Below are positions 23,398 to 35,290 of a DNA stretch of 64,000 bases, in pieces; position 1 is the first letter of the stretch, and the number at the start of each line of letters is the position of its first letter. The stretch comes from Cepaea nemoralis (Eukaryota > Mollusca > Gastropoda > Stylommatophora > Helicidae). Both the position numbers and the translations under genes were made by a program. The notes beneath the pieces were generated by a model. It was given only the letters and a program-made list of their open reading frames with translations. It was not told the origin of the DNA and searched no databases. The DNA lies in the NCBI GenBank assembly GCA_014155875.1, contig JACEFZ010016146.1, positions 186,001 through 250,000 of the forward strand. The letters are read 5' to 3'.

Positions 23398-23484
23398 CTC
23401 TCTCTCATACACACAAGCACGCACTCGCGCACGCGTGTTTCCCAGGACAAGTCACATCTGGAAATATGCCCCAAGTGATATGTG

Positions 23485-23607
23485 AGTGGTCATCTCATCG
23501 GTGTTGTATATCTGCCAGCTGTTGATGACGAGCACACACGAGTGGACCTAGAGTAGAAGTGGCGCAGTTCGCTGTTAGTTAACTATATTTAACACACAAG
23601 CACGGGC
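23485..23607 (+). repeat. ~125-bp dispersed repeat, copy 2
   Basis: Matches 22088-22212 in order and orientation, sharing 'agaagtggcgcagttc' and 'cacacaagcacgggc'. The copies lie 1.4 kb apart on either side of a microsatellite and a SINE. Confidence 0.7.
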
Positions 23608-23810
23608 GATAGATGGCCGTGTCAACGCATTCATATCTTCCGTTAGATACAGTGAGAACATGTACATGTTGTGGGAAGTAAAGGCGCTGGGCCCCATGTT
23701 TGACCACATCGGCCCGTGAGTCTGTACATCAAATGGGAATAGCACCACATACTCAAGGCCGCCCCAGGGCCTGGACCAGGTTGATTGACTGGTTTTAAAC
23801 AGTAGTCATG

Positions 23811-23925
23811 CTGATGCCGAGGTAGCGGGTTCAACCACTAAACACTTAGCGAACATGTTGACTTCTCTTCCTTGACTTGGGGACGTTAATTACAAGTACC
23901 TCTGAAGCCGGAGTGGGTTCTAGTT
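23811..23925 (-). mobile_element. SINE family 2, truncated
   Basis: Inverted relative to the copies at 38334-38597 and 58408-58690: 'tgctgatgccgaggt', 'cttgacttggggacgttaat' and 'agtacctctgaagc'. The portion beyond 'ggagtgggtt' is replaced by unrelated tRNA-like sequence. Confidence 0.75.
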
Positions 23926-24060
23926 AGTGCGCTGGCCTGCCAGAACAGAGACCCTGGCTCAATCCCCGGCATTATTGTGTCCTACCAGTGCGGCACTGGC
24001 GTCCACCTAGCCTCAGGAAAATAGATAGCATACAAGTTTCAGAATGTTTTTCGTAATTGT
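23926..24060 (+). mobile_element. Possible tRNA-like SINE head
   Basis: 'ttagtgcgctggcctgcc' resembles an A-box region and 'ctggctcaatccccgg' a B box about 30 bp later. No second copy occurs in this window, so it could be an unrelated tRNA-derived fragment. Confidence 0.4.
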
Positions 24061-24110
24061 CTGGACAGGAGATACGGCCAGGAAGGGAATTGGCCATCAC
24101 ATCTCATATT

Positions 24111-24222
24111 TGGCGGTCTAGAATATGTGGCGGCCTAGAATATGTGGCGGCCTGGAACATGTGGCGGCCTAGAATATGTGGCGGTCTAGAATATGTGGCG
24201 GCCTAGAATATGTGGCGGCCTC
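24111..24222. repeat. 17-bp tandem repeat, ~6.5 copies
   Basis: Unit 'gtggcggcctagaatat'. Confidence 0.95.
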
Positions 24223-24972
24223 AGACTGCACATCCCAATTACAGTATCTGCTATGGAATTACCTTTACCTTTATACGTGCATATGGAGACCATAAAGCAC
24301 ACCTGCGTCGGAAACACCAGTTTGACACACGTGTCTGTTCGTACATCGATGACTTGCACTGTTTGTGAGACTAATAAACCAGTTGAGGGACGCTTAGTTT
24401 AACGGCTGTGGAAGTCTGACTACACACTTCACAGTTTTAGAAGCTCACGAAGGGTCGGCTGGTCTTCAAATGGGTCACGCATGATTTTATGCGGCCATTT
24501 CAGCACGCCAACATTGTCCGTTGTTATTGAATATGGTGAAACGTCTAGAAACAGAATAATACGGCAGCCGTGCCACGTGGGGTCGCTGATATCGGTTGAC
24601 ACTTTACAGTTGTATTATCTTTGAATCGCTTCAACAACAACGCAAGGATAGAGAAAACTCAACCACACACTAGCATCGATTTTACATCAACAATATGCCA
24701 GTTGAAACTCCAGGGCTTCATTGAAATATATGACTGCACAACGACTGTCTTGATACAAAGCAGTCCTTATGTTAAGTTTAGGGACAAGTTCAGACCATTT
24801 ATCAGTCCTAGATAATGCAGTGGGGAATAAATCAATTTTCTCCACGTGAATTATCAATAACACTGTGCCCATACAATTCCTGTTTACAATTGAATCGCTT
24901 GCTTTTATGTACTTGCCTTCATCTAGCCGTCCCTTGCTGCGTTAGTCTACTCTTTATTGTAGGTCAGAGAGA
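24223..24972. other. Unassigned spacer
   Basis: No recognisable gene or known repeat. Confidence 0.5.
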
Positions 24973-26036
24973 ATGCTACAGCTGGTGTATGGTAGAATAA
25001 CTACAGCTGGTGTATGGTAGAGCAACTACAGCTGGTGTATGGTAGAATAACTACAGTTGGTGTATGGTAGAATAACTATATCTGGTGTATGGTAGAATAA
25101 CTACAGCTGGTGTATGGTAGAATAACTACAGCTGTTGTATGGTTGAATAACTACAGCTGTTGTATGGTAGAATAACTACAGCTGTTGTATGGTAGAATAA
25201 CTACAGTTGGTGTATGGTAGAATAACTACAGCTGGCGTGTGGTAGAATAACTACAGCTGGTGTATGGTAGAATAACTACAGTTGGTGTATGGTAGAATAA
25301 CTATATCTGGTGTATGGTAGAATAACTACAGCTGGTGTATGGTAGAATAACTACAGCTGTTGTATGGTTGAATAACTACAGCTGTTGTATGGTAGAATAA
25401 CTACAGTTAGTGTATGGTAGAATAACTATAGCTGGTGTATGGTAGAATAACTACAGCTGGTGTATGGTAGAGCAACTACAGCTGGTGTATGGTAGAATAA
25501 CTACAGTTGGTGTATGGTAGAATAACTATATCTGGTGTATGGTAGAATAACTACAGCTGGTGTATGGTAGAATAACTACAGCTGTTGTATGGTTGAATAA
25601 CTACAGCTGTTGTATGGTAGAATAACTACAGTTAGTGTATGGTAGAATAACTACAGTTGGTGTATGGTAGAATAACTACAGCTGGCGTGTGGTAGAATAA
25701 CTACAGCTGGTGTATGGTAGAATAACTACTGCTGGCGTATGATAGAATAACTACAGCTGACGTGCGGTAGAATAACTACAGCTGGTGTATGGTCGAATAA
25801 CTACAGCTGGTGTATGGTAGAATAACTGCAGCTGGTGTATGGTAGTATGGCTGCAGCTGGTGTATAGTAGAACAACTACAACTGTTGTATGGTAGAATAA
25901 CTACAGCTGGTGTGTGGTAGAATAACTACAGGCGGTGTATGGTAGAATAACTACAGCTGGTGTATGGTAGAATAACTATAGCTGGTGTATGGTAGAATGG
26001 CTGCAGCTGGCGTATGGTAGAATGGCTGCAGCTGGT
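24973..26036. repeat. 25-bp minisatellite with 225-bp higher-order period, left segment
   Basis: About 42 copies of 'gctggtgtatggtagaataa' plus 'ctaca'. Variant units recur every nine copies: 'cagttgg' then 'tatctgg' variants start at about 25054, 25279 and 25504, and the 'gctggcgtgtgg' variant recurs 450 bp apart (about 25231 and 25681). The right edge is more diverged ('atggctgcagctgg' units) and meets the LINE. Confidence 0.95.
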
Positions 26037-27240
26037 GCATAACTCGGAATGTTAACCATAGTGAAAACTGGCAAGACCCCCGGTTTAGACAACTTAATAA
26101 CCGAAATGATTAATGATTTAGAAGAATTTGAAATAGATCAAGTCACCAGACTGCTGAACACAATATATGATACTGGAGATATACCTTATGAATTATGTAA
26201 ATCTGTATTTATTGCAATTCCAAAAAAATCAGGAGCCTTGGAATGTGATCAACATCGAACTATTAGTATAACGAGTCACATCACAAAGCTTTTGCTAAGA
26301 ATTATGGATGGAGTTAAGAAGAAAATACAACGTGAAATAGGAGAAGAACAATGTGGGTTTGTAGAAGGCAAGAATACAGTAAATGCTGTGCAATGTCTCC
26401 AGATCTTTTTTCCCCGTGCAGTGAAAATAGTTTCAGAGATATTGAAAATATAAAAGGAATTATCCTCATTGAATGCAGATGATACAGTATTGATTGCAGA
26501 CAATGAGCAGGGTCTGCAACATTTAGTAGATGCGGTTGTTGCACACAGTGAACAATTAGGGTTATAATTGAATTATAAGAAGGCACATATTATGGTCGTC
26601 ACTAGGAAGCACAATGTAATATACAAGTAAATGAGAATATTCTTAAACAAGTGAATCGGCACAATTATCTCGGGACAGTCATAACATCTGATGGGAGATG
26701 CCTTGAAGAGATTAGAACAAGAATTGCCATTGCGAAGGTAGCCTTTTGCAAGATGAAAAACATACTGACCAATAAAAATATGTCAATTGCAACGACAAAA
26801 AGTGTTGAGGTGCTACATAGAACCTGTACTTTTGTATGGATGTGAAGCGTGGACAATGAACAAACAAGCTGGAAACATCTTATGGCCGTGGAAATGTTTT
26901 TTCTGAGGAAATGTAAAGAATACCATTGACAGACAGAAAAAAACAATGACCAAGTCCTACAAGAAACAATGAAACTCGTAAACTGATTAGAGAAATTAGA
27001 CGTAGACAGCCAAAAAATTTTTGGGCATGTTATAAATAAATTGAAGAACTTGGTGACAACTAGCAAGGTCGAGGGGAAGAGAACAAGGGGAAAGCAGCGA
27101 AGTAAATACCTGGAAGGCTTGTCCACGTGGCATGGTCGAGAAAAGAACATTGAGCTGATCCATGACTCTTGTAATCTAATAAAATGGCGAATCATGACCG
27201 CCCACGCTTATCGGCATGGCACATGATCGATGGATGAATG
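26037..27240 (+). mobile_element. RTE-type LINE (RTE-A) inserted in the 25-bp array
   Basis: The open frame 26049-26453 begins in the RT domain: KTGKTPGLDNL, then YELCKSVFIAIPKK, then EQCGFVEGKN. An internal deletion then joins this to a region encoding LNADDTVLIADNEQ (RT motif C; the usual tyrosine before A-D-D is absent). Motifs A and B are gone. The remainder, frameshifted, carries the LGTVITSDGRCLEEIRTRI stretch, and the 3' end reads YLEGLSTWHGREKN before the (GATG)n tail. The family resembles the endonuclease-RT proteins often labelled craniofacial development protein 2-like. It is defective. Array units lie on both sides. Confidence 0.85.
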
Positions 27241-27620
27241 GTGTATGGTAAAATAACTACTGCTGGTGTATGTTAGAATAACTACAGGTGATGTGTAGTA
27301 GAATAACTACAGCTGGTGTGTAGTATAATAACAACAGCTTGTGTATGGTAAAATAACTACAGCTGCTTATGTTAGAATAAATACAGGTGGTGTATGGTAG
27401 AATAACTACAGCTGATGTGTAGTATAATAACAACAGCTGGTGTATGGTAGAATAACTACAGCTGATGTGTAGTATAATAACAACAGCTAGTGTATGGTAG
27501 AATAGATACAGCTGTTGTAAGGTACAACAACTGAAGCTGGCGTATGGTAAAACAACTACAGCTGTCGTATCATAGACTAGTCATAGCTGAAGTATAATAG
27601 AACAACTGCAGCCGACGTGT
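27241..27620. repeat. 25-bp minisatellite, right segment
   Basis: About 15 copies of the same 25-bp unit as 24973-26036, more diverged, with 'tagtataataacaacag' variants. Confidence 0.92.
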
Positions 27621-28039
27621 GATAGAATAAAACTGTGTGTATATGTGATACATATTTGCTGATGAGAAACTGTCCAGGAAACTGTAAGACCATGAGCAGG
27701 CAAATCAGAATTCTACACCAGGAACTACATACACCAGGAGAGTCTCATGCAGCAGGTAGGGGAGACGAACAGAGAGGAACAACCGGCGGCGACACCCGGC
27801 AACAAATGGCTGTTTTGAAGCGTTTGTCGTTCTAGAGATGACACAACTTGGACAGTTTATCTTTGTAAGGTATACACAATAGACATCATCAGAATGAACT
27901 AAATCACAGGGTTTTGTGCAGCCTAGCCGGGGCGCTCACTGAAACATCAGATGAGAAAGTGTAATTTACATCTTCTCGTGTATTATATCTAGATGTGCTT
28001 GACGGGCTGAGGAAGAAAAAAAATCACTTGAGTGCTGCA
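27621..28039. other. Unassigned spacer
   Basis: Nothing recognised between the two arrays; the short open frame at 27635-27835 is unsupported. Confidence 0.5.
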
Positions 28040-29140
28040 TAACCATAGATGACTTCAGAGTGGCACTGTTCCAGACATAACCATAGATGACTTCAGAGTG
28101 GCACTGTTCCAGACATAACCATAGATGACTTCAGAGTGGCACTGTTCCAGACATAACCATAGATGACTTCAGAGTGGCACTGTTCCAGACATAACCATAG
28201 ATGACTTCAGAGTGCCATTGCTCCAAACATAACCATAGATGGCTTCAGAGTCCATTGCTCCAGACACAACTATATATGACTTCAGAGTTTCACTGCTCCA
28301 GACACAACTATATATGACTTCAGAGTTTCACTGCTCCAGACATAAACGTAGATGACTTCAGAGTCCATTGCTCCAGACATAACCATATATGACTTCAGAA
28401 TGCCACTGCTCCAAACATAACCATAGATGACTTCAGAGTCCATTGCTCCAGACATAACCATAGATGACTTCAGAGTGCCACTGCTCCAAACATAACCATA
28501 GATGACTTCAGAGTTCCACTACTCCAGACATAAACTATATATGACTTCAGAGTTCCACTACTCCAGACATAAACTATATATGACTTCAGAGTTCCACTAC
28601 TCCAGACATAAACATAGATGACTTCAGAGTTCCACTACTCCAGACACTAACTATATATGACTTCAGAGTTCCACTACTCCAGACATAAACATAGATGACT
28701 TCAGAGTGCCACTGCTCCAGACACAACTATATATGACTTCAGAGTTCCACTACTCCAGACATAAACATAGATGACTTCAGAGTGCCACTGCTCCAGACAC
28801 AACTATATATGACTTCAGAGTTCCACTACTCCAGACATAAACATAGATGACTTCAGAGTTCCACTACTCCAGACATAAACATATATGACTTCAGAGTTCC
28901 ACTACTCCAGACATAAACATAGATGACTTCAGAGTGCCACTGCTCCAGACATAACTATATATGACTTCAGAGTTCCACTACTCCAGACATAACCATAGAT
29001 GACTTCAGAGTGCCACTGCTCCAGACATAACCATAGATGACTTTAGAATTCCACTGCTCCAGACATAACCATAGATGACTGCAGAGTGCCACTGCTCCAG
29101 ACATAACCATAGATGAGTGCAAAGAGCCACTGCTTCAGAC
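28040..29140. repeat. 38-bp minisatellite, ~29 copies
   Basis: Unit 'cagacataaccatagatgac' plus 'ttcagagtgccactgctc', with common variants 'tatatatgac' and 'gttccactactc'. The first four units are almost identical; alternation of two unit types is visible between about 28690 and 28990. Confidence 0.95.
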
Positions 29141-29593
29141 ATACCAATCATGACTGTGTTACCCGGGCCCTTGGTGGAAGCAAAGAATAGTCACACACTA
29201 ACCCACCCTGCATGTCGTAAGAGGCGACTTTGTAGGACTGGAACTGGCAACCACATCCCTTAGACAGTTTTAGCGGCTAGATAAAACTAATCATGAACAG
29301 ATCTAGAGATAAGGGACGGAAGAATAACTCAGTCAGTCAAGGAGAAAGGAGACTTCTAGTTGAAGAAAGATCTTGGCTGCAGCTGGATATGACAGTGCAC
29401 CATGAAACAAAAAGACATGTTAAGATCCTGCGGAGAACAAAACACAAGCACAATAACATATGCTACCTTACATTGATCCTGACCAGATAAGCAGAAATCT
29501 CAGTGGTAAAATAAGTATAAATACTTGTAACATCACATTGGCTAACGAAAGTCATAATAAATACTTAGAACACGCCACACATGACCTACATTT
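29141..29593. other. Unassigned spacer
   Basis: The segment 'catgtcgtaagaggcgac' near 29213 looks like a repeat I have seen in other invertebrate genomes, but I cannot name the element. No gene. Confidence 0.3.
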
Positions 29594-29831
29594 CGATGAT
29601 AACATTTCTGAAAAATAACACACACATAACTAATAATAAAACTGTTAGCAATAGTAACACACTATATGAACAAGTAAACATAACCGGATGTTAAAAATGC
29701 GAAAGATGAAAACGATGATAACATTTCTGAAAAATAACACACACATAACTAATAATAAAACTGTTAGCAATAGTAACACACTATATGAACAAGTAAACAT
29801 AACCGGATGTTAAAAATGCGAAAGATGAAAG
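29594..29831. repeat. 119-bp tandem duplication
   Basis: Two adjacent, nearly identical 119-bp copies (29594-29712, 29713-29831), each from 'cgatgataacatttctg' to 'atgcgaaagatgaaa'. Confidence 0.92.
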
Positions 29832-30062
29832 ACGGGTGCGCAATATATCGGCGCATGGCCATAATGCGCTATAGTGTCAGTGAAGATTGGCACATTGGAA
29901 AGGTGCTATTAAACATGGGCAATGTCAGGCCGAGCGAGATAGAGTTAAATATTGACTCTTCTTTGGACATTAATGGCAAGAGATGGCAAGGTGGCCGAAA
30001 GTCAAGTAACAAGAAACGAAATAAACAATGTTAAACCGTAGCATCCACAACAGTAAGGGATC

Positions 30063-30935
30063 GTTATAAACCCAGACAAGGCATCGGTTGTGTGGTACTC
30101 CCTGGATAACCGGATCGTCAAGGCAGATGTCCAAGGTATTATATTAAATGGATGCCCTCTTAGTAGAGACAGTAAATTGAAGTACTTGGGTATAACCTTT
30201 GACAGGTGTTTGTCTTTTAAGGATCCATGTGGAGGGTTTGGTGGTGAAGGCTGGTAGGGGACTTAATGCATTGAGGGCGATGGCAGCAAACGGGGTAGAG
30301 CAAATGAAGCTTTACAGGCTCTTTCAGCAGTTAATAATTTCTGTCATTGAGTATGGTTTGGGATTGCTGACAGTATCAAAGAGCCAGCTTGAAAGGTCAG
30401 AGCGCATACAAAATGCTGCAATGCCGGTACTCCTGGGGTCTATAAAGGAGACACCAATTATATGCATGAGGCATATCCTGGCCTTTCCAACAATGACGGA
30501 TAGGCATAGGGTCCTTCAAGCCAAATGGTACCTGAGTGTTGCTGCAGATAGGGATCAGCCCCTGCATGCAGCGATCGATATGGTGAAGGGTCATAGACTA
30601 AGGTGAGGCGGGTCCTGGATGGCACAGGCAGAACTTTCTATAATTCAGGTGTGTGATCTAGAGACCATCAATCGTGGAAAAGAGTGGGTTGAAGTTCCGG
30701 AAGACATGATGGGCTGGCACAATGTAATAATAACACTGGGTCGTAAGTGCAGAGAATGGGCAGCAGGTCCGCACTGAGTTTGAAGTGCAACAGCTGATCC
30801 AGAGTAACACACATCAAGGTGACATAGTCATCTACACCGATGGGTCAGTGGTGAGAAACAGACGTAGTGGTCGGGGTTTCATTGCAAAGGCCAGTGGACG
30901 TGTCTTGAAAAAGGAGAGTCTGGCATATTGTCGTG
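30063..30935 (+). mobile_element. RNase H LINE family B, RT C-terminus to start of RNase H
   Basis: Plus-strand frames give NPDKASVVWYSLDNRIVK and LKYLGITFDRCLSF (end of RT), then a frameshift. The 30199-30606 frame follows, with ALRAMAANGVEQMKL, SVIEYGLGLLTVSKSQL and DRHRVLQAKWYLSVAADRD. The RNase H opens with IVIYTDGSVVRN (DGS intact), and the fragment stops at ESLAYC. It overlaps in content with 35933-36897, so together the fragments define the family from late RT to tail. The 3' half, including the other catalytic residues, is missing here. Confidence 0.8.
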
Positions 30936-32952
30936 TCCTCCTTTAAAGTGTCGTCCCTGGAGTGAGGAGATCCGACACCCACATTATAATATTATTTTTT
31001 TTCCCCCTCAATATTCTGGAGAATCCACCCGCTTCCGTCCAACACACTCCATCAGCCTATGGACACCTTTTCCTATCACTCTCACACTGTCGTACTATGC
31101 CCCCTTCTCATACTTCCCCAACGCACATACTCAACAACTCTTGCTTCTAGAAATTAATAAAGATTAATTTATTAAAATAAAAGTGTAACGTGTATGAGAC
31201 GTGTATGCGAAGAAAATGTGTGACGTGTTCTATAAAGTGTGTAGACTCTGTCTCTCAGACATCAACTCAGTCAGCTGATCACAGCAAAGATAGACCACAG
31301 CACGTTACGTCAGAACAAGTACGTCTCACCCGTTGCCGGAACCATCTTGCCGGATAATGCTTTGCCTCTGTAGACCTCTGGTAATCCAATTTCATGAACA
31401 TCCGAAATAGACACCGGTGGTATTACGAGTTAATCAGGGACCGGTTGCACTCTACACAATGTCCGTTCCTAATGTTCCTAAACAAACTGCACAAGTCTTT
31501 TGCAGTGTGTACGCAGTTAGTTAGTTAGTTAGTTAGTCGACAGATCATCCTCGTTGCACATCGAACCACTCAGTTCATAAGTGCTAATTACTAATGTTAA
31601 TTGTTACTGTACTAACACTAGGTAACTATTAGACTGTTCTCATTTAGTTACTACTGTCTGATGCTGGTGGTGCATCAGTAATCATCACTATCTCTGGTGA
31701 ATCAACTTCCTCCTAGCTTAAGTTACGTTTCTGTATGCAACTTTATTGATTGTTGAACTGGTGTTCTTCAGAATGGGTTTTTTAATTCTTTCCCAAAACT
31801 TGTAGAGTTTCCTTGGATCTGGTAGGGAACCTAGGATAGAAACAACACATCTGGTGATAGTACTAGTCACTGATCCCTTCGGCTGAGTGTAAGCCTATCA
31901 CCTTGCTTAATGATCTTTAGCTAACTAGAATTAGTCACAGAGCAGATTAGCTACCCACCTAGAGTCGAATCAGGCTATGACAAAGAAAAAATCAGCAACC
32001 AGAATGCGGAACCCCGCCCACCAGGGACACCTACGGGAGGATCCCAATTATCCTTCATTACTCAACTAGTAAAGCTTATCAACACTTCACTAATCTATTC
32101 TAGCTAACAGAGCCAAGTATCACTTCCCTACTCTAGCTAGTTTCCACTAACAGTGCTAATCATCACACTATAGTTTAACAAGGCTACTGCCTAAAGTAAT
32201 TATAACGAATATATTATAATAAGTTATACCTTAAATGGCACTACTGCAGTCCTATCAATCATATCTACATCTGCCATATAGGCACGTGTAAAATTAAGTC
32301 ACTAATTAACACACGGTAGATATTATTTCCACTAGGCGCTGCAGTGCCCTGCACTCCGACTAGAGCATTATTCAAGTCCACCCTAGTTGATCTCAACTCG
32401 AGTTTATATGGCAAACTACCCAAGTTGTCCACGTGACGTTATCCTTTTCGCCCCCACACAGGTGTTATTTGGACATATCAGCCATTTGCAAGAATCTATT
32501 TTCCTGGCTTTAGTCCTGTCAAAGTTGTCAGTAATTGTTAAGATTTTCAAAACAAGCCAGCAAGTTTATGTCTACTTCCAACAAAGAGTTGCAAATAACC
32601 CCGTCAACTTCTCGATGTGCCGGAAACCAAGAATTGACAGATGCACTGTTTTCCTGTCTCTCGCTGCCAATTCCGGTTTGTCTCTGACTGTTGACAACTG
32701 TCAAGCTTCTGTTCAGTGGTGACAATCCCAGCAGCCATTTCCGTCTGATGTGTTTATGACTTGTCAAAGTGATATCTGATTCAGCGCACTCACTTCCTCC
32801 TCACTCACCACCAAATGTGTATATGGGCTGACCTGATGTAACCTGTGCTGTTTTTCCAGTACGGCTGTTGTGGGCCTAGAAAATACACGCCCAGCAAACG
32901 TCGGTATATTTATCTGTTTAACTCATGGCAATCTCGCGACACATATGAGCGA
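30936..32952. other. Largest unassigned stretch
   Basis: About 2 kb with no domain I can identify. It contains a short (TTAG)n run at about 31516-31536. The open frame at 32387-32722 (111 residues) and its minus-strand partner carry no recognisable motif. A diverged exon or old transposon could hide here. Confidence 0.4.
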
Positions 32953-33508
32953 CCTCCAGCATGAGAATGGAGGTGGAAGCAGCAACAGCGGCATTCCGTT
33001 GGTTAGAGAAGACTACTGCAACACACATTGTATTCATTACGGATTCAAAGAGTATGCTTAGTAAGGTGGAGAAAGGAATGTTTCGTGTGAAATGTCTTTC
33101 TTGGCTTCAGAGGTCACAGATTGTGAGAATTGTATAGATATTTTGCCTTGGCCATGCGGGGGGTGCGGGGGGAATGAACAGGCTGATAGGCTGGTAGGGA
33201 ATGCACCTGTTAGTGGTAGATTACCTATGGACATGGATGAGGTGGTTGTGGGTATGTGGGACCAGGTGGAGAAGGCGGGGAAATAGTTTGAGAACTCGTA
33301 TGTAGAAAGAATGAGATTGCTGGGGATCGGCAGGGGTTCTGGAAGAATCTCAAAACTGAGAGGGAAGACCAGGAGAACTTTCAATCAGATGGCGGTGGGA
33401 ACGATTAGTAGTATGACTTTTCGCTGGCTGTTGAACGAGGAGACGGAACACGTATGGGAATGTCCTGTGTGCAGTGATGTCGGTTAAGTCAACTCAACTC
33501 AACCACAA
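32953..33508 (+). mobile_element. RNase H LINE family B, 3' end with (TCAAC)n tail
   Basis: Frames read MRMEVEAATAAFRWLEKT (RNase H glutamate), IVFITDSKSMLSKVEKG (second Asp), GGNEQADRLVGNA (last Asp), LRGKTRRTFNQMAVGTIS and WECPVCSDVG, then a TCAACTCAACTCAACC tail. The first catalytic Asp region (YTDGS) lies upstream and is not present. A single stop interrupts 'RIV*IF'. This is the clearest 3' terminus of the family. Confidence 0.82.
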
Positions 33509-33774
33509 CAGTATTGAATTGGCACATCCTATTGCGGTAATTAAGTGACTCTCCATTCTCAGTCTCACCAAAGAATTCGAATTAAATGGTGTCTAGAAGA
33601 GGTAGGTCTGGATGCTGAGAAAGCTGCAAAGAGTCTAGATCGTTGACTTAACTCCTGTCCCTTGAAGCATCTCTAGAATTGGCACCTGAAGTTTAGAGCA
33701 ATCTATGTTGTTGGCTAGATGATATAGTGGTAGAAGAAGTGCAATAGTTTAAGATTTCCATTTTGGGATTATGC

Positions 33775-34798
33775 GAAACAAGAAGTTACCATCAGGAAAA
33801 AATCTGCTAAACAAGGTGAAACTGCTGTTCTCATGCCATACAGAGGAATATGCCTTAGGGGTGACGGAGTGGCCATAATGCTGTCTAAAGAGACAGAAAA
33901 AGACAATAATAGAATGGGAAGCAGTGAGTTCTAAAATAACAGCAACAGACAACCCCCCCTTCCCCCCTCCTCACACACACACACGCACGCGCGCGCGCGG
34001 AAAAAGTAGACGAATGTGATGCAGTGGTATGACTAACAAATGGTACTGATCAATCAGTTAGAGAACAGTTTACATGAAATTGCAAAGTACTAGAGGTAAT
34101 CAGACAAATGGAAATATGAAGATTGTGATAAGTCACCTGAATGCCCAGACAGAATTGGATAACACTGGCTCTGTAGACATTATGGAGAAACAGGTAGTGA
34201 ACGAAGATGGTGAATGTTAAATGTCATAGGTGGAAGTACTAGAATACAAAATACCACAATACAGAAAACTGAAATGATCATGTCTGTATGAAAGGGAGAA
34301 TACCTTTGGAATTTGATGAGGCACGATGGGATTCCACATGAAATCATTAACTTAATCAGAAAAACATATGAAAACACGAAGTGTAGAGTTCTTCACGAAA
34401 GAAAACTAACATATATTTTAAATAAGAGTATGAGTGCAACAAGTGCATGTTGCCACCTGTATTAATGTTTTTGACTATAGACTGAATTATGAAGACAATA
34501 ACTACCGCTAGAAGTGGCGTTCAGTGCACTCTGAGAGATGAGCTTGGCGATCTGGGCTTCATCGGCGATGTTGTACTCCTGTCACACAGACCCACTCAGA
34601 TTCAAGATAGACTAAACACACTTGTCACAAACATTAGGCCTCAACATTTGTAAAGACAAAGATAATGAGAATATAGTCAAGAAATGATAACTCGATCTAT
34701 CTTAGTGAAACCTCACTTCAAGAGGTGAAATCATACTCAGATTAAGCTTTTATTGTGGGCAAAGACGGGAAAATATATAGAGATAGTAAAATAAGAAG
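33775..34798 (+). mobile_element. RTE-type LINE (RTE-C), endonuclease to RT, frameshifted
   Basis: Near 33858-33940 the plus strand reads GVAIMLSKETEK followed, after a frameshift, by IIEWEAVSSKITATD; this is the APE-type endonuclease block seen in RTE elements. RT follows at about 34305-34420 (LMRHDGIPHEIINLIRKTYE), then ALRDELGDLGFIGDVVLLSH in place of the F-A-D-D box (A-D replaced by G-D), then ETSLQEVKSYSD and VGKDGKIYRD. A C-run and CA/CG microsatellite (33952-34000) and internal deletions interrupt it. Stops are numerous. It abuts the 3' end of an oppositely oriented LINE at 34799. Confidence 0.75.
33952..34000. repeat. C-rich then (CA/CG)n tract
   Basis: Low-complexity tract inside the LINE, changing from C runs to CA and CG dinucleotides. 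Confidence 0.9.
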
Positions 34799-35290
34799 CA
34801 TCATCATCCAGTGCTTTACCGGCTGGTGGGCGTGATCATGCTTCTCCACAAATTGCTATCTCCGACATAATGGATCAGTTCGTGTGTTGACTCCCCTCCG
34901 TGCCATGCACAAGGCTATCAAGAATTTTCTCACACTGTCCTTCCTCAATCTCTCTTTCCACAAATCTTTCCGGGTGTCACAGCATGTTCCAGCTTTTGTC
35001 TCCTCATAATGTGGTCAAACAAATTATGGTTGTTTCGTTCTGATGTTTGTGATAAATTATCTTTGCGACTTAGTTTCCCTCAAAATGTCAAGATGTGCTC
35101 AGTTTGGCTGTCTAATTAATGTTCAGCATTCGTCTATAAAGCCACATCTCCAAGACTTCTATGGATTTTTCCCCGCCTGTTTACTAATTATCCAGGATTC
35201 ACAGCTGTATATTAAAACTGGTTCTATGTAACACGCAAGAACTCTTTTTGTAACTTTCAAGGACATGGGTTTAATGAACAAAATAAGAAT
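34799..35290 (-). mobile_element. RTE-A-type LINE, 3' end
   Basis: The minus strand reads KRVLACYIEPVLIYSCESW and ISKQAGK (segment after the RT core), then FDHIMRRQKLEHAVTPGKI and later STHELIHYVGDSN, ending in a short GATGATG tail. It parallels the C-terminal half of 41507-42488. Frameshifts and stops are present. Its 3' tail meets the plus-strand LINE at 34798 with no spacer. Confidence 0.72.

Noticed and set aside
28040..29140. CRISPR-like regular repeats (also at 20511, 24973 and 44540)
   Set aside because: The repeats are contiguous with no unique spacers, the units vary, there are no cas genes, and the genome is eukaryotic.
32387..32767. A 111-residue plus frame and 79-residue minus frame
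   Set aside because: No motif or neighbouring signal, and length within chance expectation.
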